Below, piece after piece: positions 26,625-38,000 of a stretch of DNA of 64,000 bases (positions are counted from its first letter, which is position 1; each line of letters starts with the position of its first letter). The position numbers were made by a program, and so were the translations under genes. The DNA lies in assembly GCF_020382885.2 (NCBI RefSeq), contig NC_058512.1, forward strand, positions 8,892,802 through 8,956,801. Reading direction: 5' to 3'. Source of the stretch: Scatophagus argus (Eukaryota; Chordata; Actinopteri; Scatophagidae). The notes below the pieces were generated by a model that had not been told where the DNA came from, did not search any database, and saw only the letters and a program-made list of their open reading frames with translations.

Positions 26625-26755
26625 GGGCTGAAACTAATGATTGATTTTATTATCTATAAATCTATAGATTAATCTCTCACATCAATTCTTTGTCTAAAAT
26701 GGCATAAAATAGTGAAAAATGCTCATCAAAATGTCTAAAAGCGCAAAATGATTAC
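26625..26755 (+). repeat. Dispersed fish repeat (GGGCTGAAACTAATGATT family)
   Basis: Begins GGGCTGAAACTAATGATT, continues with repeated ATTAATC-type words, then text related to TAAAATGNCANAAAATAGTG. This is a common interspersed repeat of spiny-rayed fish. Related pieces lie at 35299-35570 and inside the hAT element (about 29297-29440). Confidence 0.6.
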
Positions 26756-26863
26756 CGTATTTACAATGTATGACCAACACTCCAAGATCCCCAAATTTTT
26801 GATTTTACCATCACATGTAACAAAGAAATGCAGTAAATCAAATGATGTAAAGCAAATGATGCT

Positions 26864-26869
26864 TTTATT
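26864..26869 (-). terminator. Probable polyadenylation signal of the receptor gene
   Basis: TTTATT on the plus strand, AATAAA on the minus strand, about 250 bp beyond the receptor stop codon. It is a plausible 3' end, but hexamers of this kind are common in AT-rich DNA. Confidence 0.35.
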
Positions 26870-27120
26870 TTACAAAGGGCCAGTTCAGGCAGATTTGGAT
26901 GTAGATCTGATAGATGGCAGGAGCAACGCGTGCAGATGAACAAAGATTAAAAAATAAAGTGTTGAACAAGTTAGTGGAAAAAATGACTGAAGATGAAAAT
27001 TTGGAGTAAGATACAGCAAATGTTTTCAGAGCACTTGAGATTTACAGAAACCACACAGTGAGGATTAGACATAACCAGATTTACATAACCACATATTAAG
27101 TCCAAGAATAAAAACTCGAC

Positions 27121-28263
27121 CTATCTTTTGCATGAGCAAGAAAGCTTTTTCACTCCATGCAGGAATATGTAGGGGATGATGCAGGTGTAGGAGGCTGCAA
27201 TATAGCTGGCCACCTCCACCACTATTGATGAGGTGTGGATGTTGTTGGTGATGCGCAAAAGCAGATGAGTCAGCCAACAAACCAGGAACACGCTGGCTAC
27301 AGCCACCACGCTCTTGGCAGCCCTCACCTGAGAGCTTGAGCTCGAACTGGGCTTAGCTGTCATCTGGCTGGGCCTTGAAAGATCTGGTGGAGCTCCACTT
27401 CTGCTGTCAGTGTTTGTTTCCATGTTGAAGGAAGGGCTGTTGCAGCTGTCACCTGGCAGCTCTCCGTTTAGACAAGAAGAAGCAGACACACCTGTATAAA
27501 CTGCAGGTGCACAATCTTTGAGATCTTTTGAAGGGTCTGGACCAGAAACAGCAGTGCCTGACTTTGCATCATTTCTGTTTTCGGTGTTGTTGTTTTCCTT
27601 CTTAACCGTCTCCTTGGTAGGATTAGAATTGTGACCACGTATGCGTCGCTGGTTTTGGAGCAGGGTAATGACAATCTGAACACTGGCAAATACAATCCCA
27701 GCAACTGGGAGTGCATTAGCCAGCGTTAAATAAATGATCTCATAGGTTTTCCTGGCAAATGCGTTGGGAAATACGTCTATGCAGTCTTTTGCGCTGTCAT
27801 TTGATATCTCCACTTTGACAAAGAAAAAGTGTGGGATGCTGAAGACCACAGCCACCGTCCAGCTCCCAGCCAGCAGGCAGCCCACCAAGCACAGGCTGTC
27901 CAGCCGCACTGGCGCACCTCCCCGTTTCAGGGAGCCGACGAGTTTCTGGTACCAGAAAACGCTGATGAAGAAGGTCGTGAAGATGCTGCTGGTCTCTGAG
28001 AGGTCAGCACAAAAGCGAAACAGGCCACAGAAGGATTCCCCCAGGAACCAGTGTCCAGCAAAATCTGCCATGGTGTCGGGAAGGTCCACCAGGCAGTTGG
28101 TGATGAGGTTGGACACAGCCAGGTTGACGAAAAGGACTTCATTGGTGCGGATGCCAGATTTCTTTGTGGGCAGGGAGCGTATGGCCAGCCAATTGTTTCC
28201 CAGGATCCCCGCAAGAAACATGAGTGCCCTGATGATGGATTCAATCAACCATTCTGCATCCAT
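27121..28263 (-). CDS. Intronless seven-transmembrane receptor, ORA/V1R-like chemoreceptor
   Basis: A complete single-exon reading frame of 380 residues. Seven hydrophobic segments are visible: TM1 about 6-28 (with GILGN), TM2 about 42-62, TM3 about 79-103, TM4 about 124-145, TM5 about 172-197, TM6 after residue 310 and TM7 near the C-terminus. Cys79 and Cys161 fit the class A disulfide. The DRY motif after TM3 is absent; the text there is SVFWYQKLVGSL, resembling the LSVFQ of V1R/ORA receptors. NPxxY is also absent. The third intracellular loop is long (about 110 residues), hydrophilic and Asn/Ser-rich. I infer an olfactory receptor class A-like (ORA) protein, probably at the plasma membrane of chemosensory neurons; I cannot assign the paralogue. 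It could instead be an unrelated orphan class A receptor. It is convergent with nup155 and divergent from zdhhc8. Confidence 0.75.
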   Translation of the reverse strand: MDAEWLIESIIRALMFLAGILGNNWLAIRSLPTKKSGIRTNEVLFVNLAVSNLITNCLVDLPDTMADFAGHWFLGESFCGLFRFCADLSETSSIFTTFFISVFWYQKLVGSLKRGGAPVRLDSLCLVGCLLAGSWTVAVVFSIPHFFFVKVEISNDSAKDCIDVFPNAFARKTYEIIYLTLANALPVAGIVFASVQIVITLLQNQRRIRGHNSNPTKETVKKENNNTENRNDAKSGTAVSGPDPSKDLKDCAPAVYTGVSASSCLNGELPGDSCNSPSFNMETNTDSRSGAPPDLSRPSQMTAKPSSSSSSQVRAAKSVVAVASVFLVCWLTHLLLRITNNIHTSSIVVEVASYIAASYTCIIPYIFLHGVKKLSCSCKR

Positions 28264-30091
28264 CGTTTCACAAGAGCAGGTGGCAACAAAGCTTGTAACA
28301 CGGGCGACTGTGGTCCTCAGACATTTATAGAGGGTAAGAAGCCCAACCCTGTCCCACTGTACCTTTTAGTTTTTCCATAAAGAAGCCTTCATCATGTAGT
28401 CCCAGTGAGACTGAGGTGTACTTTTCTCCCAACAGGCCCTCCCAATGAGCTTCCCCTGGTCTGACCGGAGAACAAACAGCAGAATCTGAACACTGAGCAA
28501 AACTCTGAGACTTCTGATAATTTAGACACAAAATGTTAGTCATTTCTTTTTTCTGAGCTTTGGTTCAGCTTTGGCTCATACTTCTTTGCGATATCTTACA
28601 AGAGAGACTGAGTGGAACACGAGTGGTTCTGCTGAAGCCATTAGATTCTTGTTTAAATTCCCACATGCTGGTGGCTGTCAGTTCTCATGTGTTAGAAATC
28701 AACCTGTCCACTCACAGCTGCAAAGTGAGTGCTTCGTTATTTCTCTCTGCAGCGGCACTTGATGTCGCACTTTGGTGGCAGGAGAAATCGTGTGGTTTGT
28801 CACACGTTTTTTAAGGTTTAGAAACGAACACTGACTAAACCGTAGCACAAGTTTTTGTATTTAGTTTTGATCTAATGCCAGCAGGGCTTCTGATACTTTC
28901 TGAAAGGTAATACAGTTGTAACTAAGAGCGTTATTTTCGGTTAATAAGATCTTTAATACTTTATAAATCTTGGTAATCCATCAAAAAATGAATCTGGGTT
29001 TCTCATGTTCTAAAAAGCCCAGTGGTGTAGGAAGTATTCAGATCTTTTACTTAAGTTACATACTTTTACTCCAGTATGTTCACTCAAATGAAAGACCTTT
29101 TAGTCTTACTTAATGGAGTATCTTTAACACTTAAAGTATACTCAGAAAATGTACTTAAACCATTAAAAGTATAAGTACTCAATGGAAAAATGCGCCCTGT
29201 GACTACTGTATCATTGGCACTCATGCATTAATGTAAAAGCAGGACTTTACTGTTGTGGTTGCTCGAGATGGAGCTCATTTTCAGATTTTGTAGGACTGCA
29301 ACTAGTGATTATTTTTATTATAGATTAATCTGCTGATTATTTTCTCCATTTATTGATGGATTGTGTAGTTCCCAATAACTGTTTTGTCCAACCAACAATC
29401 CTAAATAATTTAAAATTATTCAAAGGAAAAGCAGCAAATCAAAATCATTTTCGATAAGTAGAAAGTACAATATTTCTCTCCCTGAACTGTAGTATAAGAG
29501 TAGATTTAGAAAGCGGCATCTGAAGAAAATACTCCAATAGTCCCTACACAAATAAGTGTTCAACTGTGTACTGAAGTACAGTACTTGAGTAAATGTATTT
29601 AATTCCATTCCACCTCTGCAAAAGCCACCCAGTCTGCAGTTGTAAATGTTAACCTGATAACCTGCAGTGAGGTGATCCATTTGTCTTCCTGCTGGATCCA
29701 AAGAAGATTGATTAAATCCGTGAGTCACCGCTTCATAACGGAGGGTTTTAACTGGTCTTCTATAAAGGCCATTGGTAAAATGCTCAAATTCAAATGATTG
29801 ATATATATATTTTTAAAGTTTTTATTAATAGTTTCTAAACACTGGCTGGCGGCTTCAACGTAGTGACAGTAAAATAACACTGCATTTGAAATGTTAAAGT
29901 GAACTGTGGCTCACAGCGTGGGGTCCGTGGAGTTTCACGTGATTTCTGAGTAAAAGCTCCACCTTTGGGATAAACCGGAGGCGGCATCTGTGCTCTGCTG
30001 CCTGCCGGGACAGACGGAGACCTGATGCCGGAGTGAGCAGTGCCGCTGCGGGCTTTCTTTTCTCTCCCTTTCCTTCTCTCTCCTTCTGACT
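28264..30091. other. Region between divergent receptor and zdhhc8 genes
   Basis: Upstream DNA shared by the minus-strand receptor and the plus-strand zdhhc8. Apart from the hAT element at 29020-29618, no gene or repeat was recognised. From about 29930 the sequence becomes GC-richer with CpG dinucleotides, as expected of the zdhhc8 promoter and 5' UTR. Confidence 0.55.
29020..29618. mobile_element. Non-autonomous hAT-type transposon with 8-bp target duplication
   Basis: Left terminus CAGTGGTGTAGGAAG at 29020; right terminus, read in reverse complement, CAGAGGTGGAATGGA ending at 29618. These are imperfect inverted repeats of hAT type (CAGNGGTG). The 8 bp on the left (29012-29019, AAAAAGCC) match the 8 bp on the right (29619-29626, CAAAAGCC) at 7 of 8 positions, the target duplication length expected for hAT. 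Inside are TACTTAAGT/TACTTGAGT words and a piece of another dispersed repeat, but no transposase. Confidence 0.8.
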
Positions 30092-30205
30092 ATGGTTTTC
30101 TTTCCCCACCGCTCTGACACCGATGAGGGGGCTTTGTCCGAAAAGCTACACAGAGAAACAGAAACTTGCACGTCGTCGTCGTCGTCGTCAGTGATGAGAC
30201 TCTGA
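30092..30205 (+). CDS. Upstream ORF (37 codons) in the zdhhc8 leader
   Basis: ATG at 30092 opens a 37-codon frame that includes a (TCG)n-encoded poly-serine run and stops at TGA 30203-30205, 19 bp before the zdhhc8 ATG (30225). A second upstream ATG at 30205 reads into the main frame in another phase. If the transcript starts upstream of 30092, these could lower translation of the main protein. The transcription start is not known. Confidence 0.4.
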   Translation: MVFFPHRSDTDEGALSEKLHRETETCTSSSSSSVMRL

Positions 30206-30224
30206 TGAGCGCGGAGAGGACAGG

Positions 30225-33200
30225 ATGCCCGCCAGCGGCGCCGACTCGCTCAAACCCAGCGCCTTCATCCCGGTGTGCACGGCCGCCTGCCTCCTGGTCG
30301 GCTCTACCTCCCTCTTCTTCGTCTTTACGTAAGTGCGACCTTAGAAATGTGGGGGGCAAAGAAAAAAAAAAGTTGGTTGCATGAATTGTTGCTTTGCTTC
30401 ACAGAAAATTCATCCACCCACCCGCCTCTTCAGTGTGGACTTGAATTTTGAGACTATAAAATGTTGATTGCATTTGTCTTCGTCTCTTAGACTAGTTGAC
30501 ATTAAGGTGAATGTTGTTTGATTTTTAGTTCATCTTCAATTTCTATAAAGTTGCTTAAAATAAGATTTTTTAAAAAAGAGAGAGAGAGCACGATTTCTTC
30601 TTCTTCTTCACTGACTTGACTCTGCCGGCAGACCCACCAGGGGCGGCGAGCATCTGACCCGGCTGGCTCACAGTGTGGGCCAGTCTGGGTGCCTGCCCAG
30701 CGCACCCTGAGGACTCACAGTAAGCGCACTTTAAGGGATAAACCACCCACAATCAAACATGTTTCAGCGCCTCATTATGACCTATTTGTGTCATAAATGT
30801 AGCCAGAGGAAGTCAAAAACACACACACGCAGAAGCTTTTAAATCTCACACTGCGGTGTGTGTCAAGATCAGACACCCAGATTGAAAGTTTTAATACAAC
30901 ATTTGGTGAAAGTGTTAAAAAAAATAGCTAATTTTAGCCTCCTGGTTTTGACCTACTTGTGAGGAAAGGCAGAACTAGTGGGAAGTTGGAAAGAATCCAC
31001 TCAAGCCAACGCAGGAAAAGAAAAATTAAATATAATATCCAGTAATACCCCAGAATCCAATTTAAATGATGACTATAGGCCAGTCAGATTTATATATTTC
31101 AAAGCCTTTACTTTATGAACCACAAAGAAAGAAATTATGTCTGTGTCAGATATGAAAGAATGCAACTTTCAGTATAAAACCCTTCTGATATCCACTTAAT
31201 GAGTGGAGGCTCCCACTTCACCAGTCTCCTGACCCTTAACCTCTGTAGCCATATCTGTCCTATTTTCTCCTGTGCTCTCCAGCCATGCAACATTTCCACT
31301 GGAATCTGACACCAGATTGGGAGTATGGGATTAGGATCCTCTTGCCAATGTCATTTGATCCTCCATCTGGGAAAATGGAGTATGGGATCTTTGAATTTCA
31401 TTATCAGCACATATTTGTTGTAACCTCTTTCGAGTGACTTTCACTATCATTCAGTGGTTTTAGATGTTGACATTTTTTTTAATTATTATTTATTTATTTG
31501 ACACACCTCCTATCTTTTCCTTTATTTTCCTTTCATTAGGGATTTGAAAACACCGGCCTTTTGTGTTGGAAATCCTCAAAAGAAACAAGCGTGAAATTGT
31601 CTTTATTTATATATAATGATTATATGCTGTCATGCCAGAAGCACAGCCAAAACATTTAAAGACTCCAGAGTTTAGAGGTTGTCTGCACAGATGTGGTTAT
31701 AGGCTGTCAACTTGACAGCTATCTAAAAGCTGAGGCCATGAGACGTTTTGGGTGTAGAGCCGGGCTACAACAGGAAAGACCTAAAGAAATCTCAATAAAC
31801 TTCATCTATACTCTGAGAGGAAAAAAAAAAATCAATGGCCCAGTGACGTGATGGATTGAAAAGAGACTGTTTAATTGGGACTGTGTTGCCAAACCAGCAA
31901 AACCAGGACACTGCAAATGATTGAACACAGAAGTGATGAATCTGCTTCTTATGGGAAAAGGGTTGCATTTCAGCTGAAATGACCTTAAAACCTAAAAATG
32001 CATTTAATTATCACAGCCAAGCAGAATAGACCCTTTACCATACCAGCTTTTTATTTGCAAATATAATCTGGAAATTCGTTTAGTAGACCACTCATATGAA
32101 ATGAGGCATACGGCATTCAGCAGGAAGCTAGAAACATTCTAAGGAGAAACCCAATGGGAGATACTAAGTGTCTTGACTGCTAATTAACATTACAGTTTTC
32201 TGATGTGAGCATTGTTTAATATGCAATGTATCTGCAAAGCCAGCAGCTGCAGCTGGAGTGACTCCATTCCTCCGAAAGCAGAGATAGACAGGTGCCACAT
32301 TCTGTTCAGCCTTCCCCTGGAAACTCTGAGCCAAAGGGACATCACTTGTCATTTGCCATAACATCATCCTGGCCTTTGCCCCAGTTGCTGTGAATCATGG
32401 GAACATGCTGTCCATTCAAGCCTGTTGTCACTTTTTATACTGCTGAACACTTTCAATCCTAATTATAATTCTGAGCCCTGCAGTCATGTTTTATATAAAA
32501 CCCCAGTCCTTTCATGTGATAATTTTCATGCAATTATCAGCATGTGTGCATTAGCAGTGCTACTAGCATGCCTGCATTTCTGTTTCCTCTGCAGGTTTGA
32601 TAGCGCTAGAAGACGACCTTTAAAATGATGTCGGCTCTTTTTTTCCTTCCTTCGCATGAAAAATTTAATCAGCTACCGGTTTCCTGCTTTTGTTCGTCTG
32701 ACCGTGAAGTTCTGTTTGGGTTAGTGCTTAAGGTTTTGTGCATTGTTAAACTCACACAGGTCATCTACGCCCAACAAAGGCCACAGACATCAGAAAGACC
32801 AAGAAAAATGTCTCTTGATAATGAGGTTGTGTTTCACTTTGCCCGTCCCTGGTTATCTACTGAGAAAAATGTGTTAACAGAAAAATGAAACTAGAATAGG
32901 CATTTTATGAAGAAAAGTGTGCGCACCTGTGCTGAAAATTGAAGGAGCAAATACTGTGGACAGTTTAAAAGGCTATCTAATTCTGAACAGCTGCCAGTGT
33001 GGCCACAAATGGCAATTATGATAAGCTAAATTACTGCTAAGTTACACCGCATTATCTGTCTAGCTAACAGCAGCCTCCATCAAGTACTTAATAAGTAAGT
33101 AACTTAATAACTGTATATATTCAGTCATCCTCTGATTATACAGATTTAAAGCTCGAATTTCTTTACTTCTGTGCATCAAAAGAAAAAGTCCAGCCACTGA

Positions 33201-34780
33201 AGTCAATCGTTTTTTAAAGATTTTACGCAAGCACAATCCTAAATCGCTTTCATCTTTATTGGATGGTGCACAGCGAGAACACGAATGATGAAATCTGGGT
33301 GACACGCGTCAAAGATCACAACCAACAACACTGTGATCGCATGCTGTGTGGGGATTTATTCCCCAGTTTGTGGGAATTTGTTCATTACCAGTTAGCTAAA
33401 AATCAGATCTCATTCATCTAACTGTGACAATATTTCAGAAAAGGAACCTTGGCTGATGAGCAGTAGTGAACTTGACGCTTGACCAACTGTACAGCGTCTG
33501 CTGTGCCACTGACCCACTGTGGGGATGAGGGCAGTGTGCAGATTGCAGAGCAGCTTACTGTTCTGTGTGATTTAATACAGCTCTGCCCGGGCTGTTTCAT
33601 TAGGTGGGGCTTGTCTCTGCGGCGCTGCGGTGTAATGAACTGTCTCTCCCTTCGGTCCAGATGGTCTCAGACCGATGATGGAGGCTTGGCCGTTTATACA
33701 GAGGCATCCACGCTGTAATCTGGTCCAAAAGAAATCAGTCAGATGAACCCATCTCACCTCCTGTGTTTCAGCTGGAGTGCTGTGATGGATGTGGAACAGG
33801 CTTTATTTGTCATATTAAGCCAATTTAGTGAATGTAAAGAAATTGATAAAGAAATGATCTCTTTATTAATCTATCTATCTACTCTATTAGTCTCCCATCT
33901 ATATCTCTGTCTACCTGAAAAGGAATAACATTCTCATTTTACAAACTCAGGGTAATGATTCAAAAGCACACTAGAATAAATAATGAAAATAATATCATAT
34001 GAGCCATATTGTTGTAATTAAACAGCTCGAGATACCCAGCTTAATGTAAAAGATGGGCTATGCCAGTATAAGCACATGTCAAACATGACTGTGTTTAGTG
34101 AGGAGAACTTAAGGGGGTGGGTGGGGTGGTGTTATTTTTACTTCTTCTCCTAATTTCATTATTGTAAAAGTGTTCAAATCTACAAAGAAATGATTGTCCC
34201 ATTTCCTGTATTTCCTCATCATGTGTTCTAAGAGTCAGTCTACTATAGTTGTAGTTGTAGCAGTGAATCAATTAGATTTATCTCAAAGTATAGCATATAG
34301 TCGCTGTGTGACGTATGGTGAGCCTTGACGGCACGCTCGGTTTCTATCTGATGTGAGGAACACACAATGCATTGGACTGGCAGAAATGGTCTATAATCCA
34401 GAGTTCATAATCCAGGGATTACTGGGTTTGCAGCTGGCATGGCATCAGCAGGCATTCCTCTCGGGGATGGGGAGACCCCTCCCCCTCCATAGCCTAAAAA
34501 CCTGCAAGGGGGTTTGGAGCTGCATTGGAATAAGGCGCATAATTGAGGCGGATGACTCTTAATGTTGTCGTTGCTTTTAATTTCACAAGACTTGGTGTTA
34601 ATCTCTCAAATGGGGTTCACCGTTTACTTGCATATGTAAAACAAAAGATGTGCAGAAAACTTGACCAGTTTGACTCATTTTTCTGGTCCTGACACTGATT
34701 ATCCTGTAGCCAGTTGTTCTTTGTCATTACCAAACCAAGAATTGTAACATTTGACTATTCGAATAGAAAATTCCCATGCA

Positions 34781-34827
<47 letters not shown>

Positions 34828-34983
34828 TTAAACATGAACATGATGTTCAGTCAAACACTGTTAATGTAATCCAGTGAATCTTTTCCTTTCTGTCTACCAC
34901 TGTAACCTGATTACACCACCCCTCCCTCTAATCTCACACAGTAGAGATATAAACAAAATACTATTCAGTAGAATTCAGCATGT

Positions 34984-35021
<38 letters not shown>

Positions 35022-38000
35022 AAAGAGACAAGGGATGTGTCTCTAAGATTTTGGTGCACACACTTACCCAGACAGATTATTGGTTAAAATGTACAGAGCA
35101 TGAGAGTTAGTTTTTTAGAGTGATAAAACATTAATTTGTGGTAAAGTTTTAAAAATATATATGATTAACAACAGTAAAAGTTTAATTTACCATCAATTCT
35201 ACAGATTTTAATTCATCTTAATATTTCTATTTGTCTTCTTGCTCATTCACTCATTCATCAATCTGCTGCTTGCTCTCTCAATTGTTGGATCTGTGGTCTG
35301 GTCTATAAATGTCAGAAAATAACAAAAGATGGCCCTCACAGCAGCCCTCGCGACATCATCTTAAAATTTCTTGTTTTGTCCAGTCACGAGTCCCAAAAGT
35401 ATTCAGTTTATGATGTTATAAAGCAGAGAGAAGCAGCAAATTCTAACATCTGATAAAATGTTTGATATTTTTTTTCTTTAAAAATGACTAATGGGGAAAT
35501 TGGTTATCAAAATAGCTCCTGGCTAATTGTCTCTATTGGTCAACTAACTGATTAATCATGTCAGCTCTGCACAGACTGGGAAATCCTTTTGCAGCTTAAT
35601 CGATCTGTGAAAGGTTTTTTGCTTTTCATAGCGCAACAGTAATGTGACAGCCCGACATGTTAAGGTGGGATCAGCAGACTGTAATCCTAAACCACCTGGG
35701 CTTCCCAGACTCTGTAGACTCTTGGCATTTTTACAAAAATTGATCAAAATGATTAATTGAAAACCTGCTTCATTGTGTAACACAGATACAGCAAGTGTCT
35801 TGCCTTCACTGCAGGGTACCCCGTCATTTAATCCCTTGTTGTGGGCACCGGTGAACACGCACTAATGCTTGCTTATCTTTCACTGTAAACAATTACTTTT
35901 GGGATCCACTGCTCCCATCAGAATAAATGGGATGAAGATTATCCCTTAAAGTATTTGCTGTAGCCCTGATTTATGTTATCCTCAGCCTGTAAGGGATAGA
36001 TACTTGATCAGTCCAAAGAAAAAAAAACAAACCACTGTTGAACCCTCGATTTACAACATGAATTCTGCTTCTGATGAACACTTAGTGACCAGCACAGTAA
36101 ATAGTTTTTCTATTTTTTTTTTTTTTCCTCCCCTTTCCTGTGTTTGTATATTCAGATGCCCGTGGCTGGCTGTGACCATCTGCCCTGCTGTGCCACCATG
36201 CTGTGCCATCCTCTTCCTTTTTGTGCTCGCCAACTTCACTATGGCCACCTTTATGGATGCTGGCGTGCTGCCAATGGGTTAGTAATCAAATGGATGTTAT
36301 GATTACAGTAGGAGAGATGACAAAAAAAAAACCCTGAAATGTGGCTTTTTTTTAGCAGTTTCACACATTGTTTTCTAGCAAACGAGGACGAGGACAAGGA
36401 TGACGAGTTCCGCGCTCCGCTGTATAAGAATGTGGACGTGAAGGGCGTCCAAGTGCGGATGAAGTGGTGTGCTTCGTGTCATTTCTACAGACCTCCACGC
36501 TGCTCCCACTGCAGTGTCTGTGATCACTGTGTGGAGGTCAGTGCACGGACAGATTAAAGTACGGGATGAGAGACACGGCATTGATAGTGTAAGGGTAGGA
36601 TCGAGGCAAATGTGGTGGGGAATTTGAATGGAGAAACTGAGCGCTGAAGGCAGGGATGGACAGAGCAGGAGAGAAAAGTGAGTAGTGAGTGTTGCAGTGT
36701 GTGTGAGGAAAAGTCAATAGAGGGGATTTCTGCAGAGGAAAGGATGGACAGAGTGTGATGGGGAGAGAGAGATCTCATTAATCAGGTTAATCCTTTTCTC
36801 AGATCCCTTGTACTCTGAGTAGAAATGCAATTTGAAAAAGGGTTCAGACGGCCAGTATTAAACAAAGTGTATTTGGAAAGCATGGTGTGTATTCCACAAG
36901 TTTTCGATGAATGCTTGATTTTCAGTGCTGCAAAATATTCAGAATATACTTTTATTTTTATTTTTTTTTTAAATTTGATTTTCTTTTGCAACCGCTCTCC
37001 TCTTCTCAGGACTTTGACCACCACTGTCCCTGGGTGAACAACTGCATAGGGAGACGAAACTACCGCTACTTCTTCCTGTTTCTGTTGTCACTGACAGTTC
37101 ACATGATCGGTGTCTTCACATTTGGCCTCATATATGTCCTGCACCACATGGACGAATTATGGAAGCTGCACTGCACTGTCACGTATCCTTATACACACAC
37201 ACTCGCTGTTTGTGTGTGCCTCTGTGTCTGCATTTATTTGTGTAAATGTGTTTTATTTGTGTAAAAATAGGGCCAATATGAATCAGTTTTCCTCAACAAT
37301 ATGTACAGTTTGGTAGTGATCAGTATATCAGGGCTGTTTTTTATCCCGGTCCTGGGTCTCACTGGCTTCCACCTGTACCTGGTCTCCAGAGGACGCACAA
37401 CCAATGAGCAAGTCAGTTCAATGCGTTCTATGCAGGAATTGTCGTTTGCTGTTTGTAAACACAACAGAGAGCGGTTTTGGAAAAAGATGTTTGATTGCTG
37501 AGTCTCATTTCCAGGTCATTAACTAGCCACCATCCCAAAACACTGATATTTAACTACTAGGAAACAAGACTCAACAATCCGCTACCTTTCTCCATAATCG
37601 TTGAGGCCCATAAATGTCCCGAACACAGCGAAACACTAAGAAAATACAGGCAGAGGGTCCAGATGGAGGACAGGATCGCTGCAGACACACACACCCCCAT
37701 CACACACTTGTAATGGATTATATGTGATGATTGAGAGGGATTATTTTCATTTAGTCTACGCATTGTTTCAGGGGAATATTCTGCATGGTGTATCTTTAAC
37801 AGTGGTGTCATTTTGATGTAATATCCATCATAAATAAAAACATCTCTAACACATGATTTATTTCTGTTTGAAGTAAAAAATTGTAAATGTGTACTTCTAT
37901 CTCTTCATGATCCCACAGGTAACTGGGAAGTTTCAGGGGGGAGTAAATCCTTTCACCCGAGGTTGTTGTAACAACCTGGAGTATCTGGTTTGCAGTCCCA

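Larger units (their letters stand above)
26038..27120. other. nup155-receptor intergenic DNA
   Basis: AT-rich DNA between two convergent genes. It holds one copy of a dispersed fish repeat (26625-26755) and, on the minus strand, a probable polyadenylation signal for the receptor gene. No further gene was recognised. Confidence 0.6.
30329..36155 (+). other. Large first intron of zdhhc8
   Basis: 5.8-kb intron starting GTAAGT. It contains a (TA)n run at 34782-34825, a (CA)n run at 34986-35019 and a dispersed fish repeat at 35299-35570. No embedded gene was recognised. Large first introns often hold enhancers, but none can be named from sequence alone. Confidence 0.7.

Noticed and set aside
27764..28380. 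Plus-strand frames opposite the receptor
   Set aside because: Shadows of the receptor gene; the minus-strand frame has seven membrane segments and conserved cysteines.
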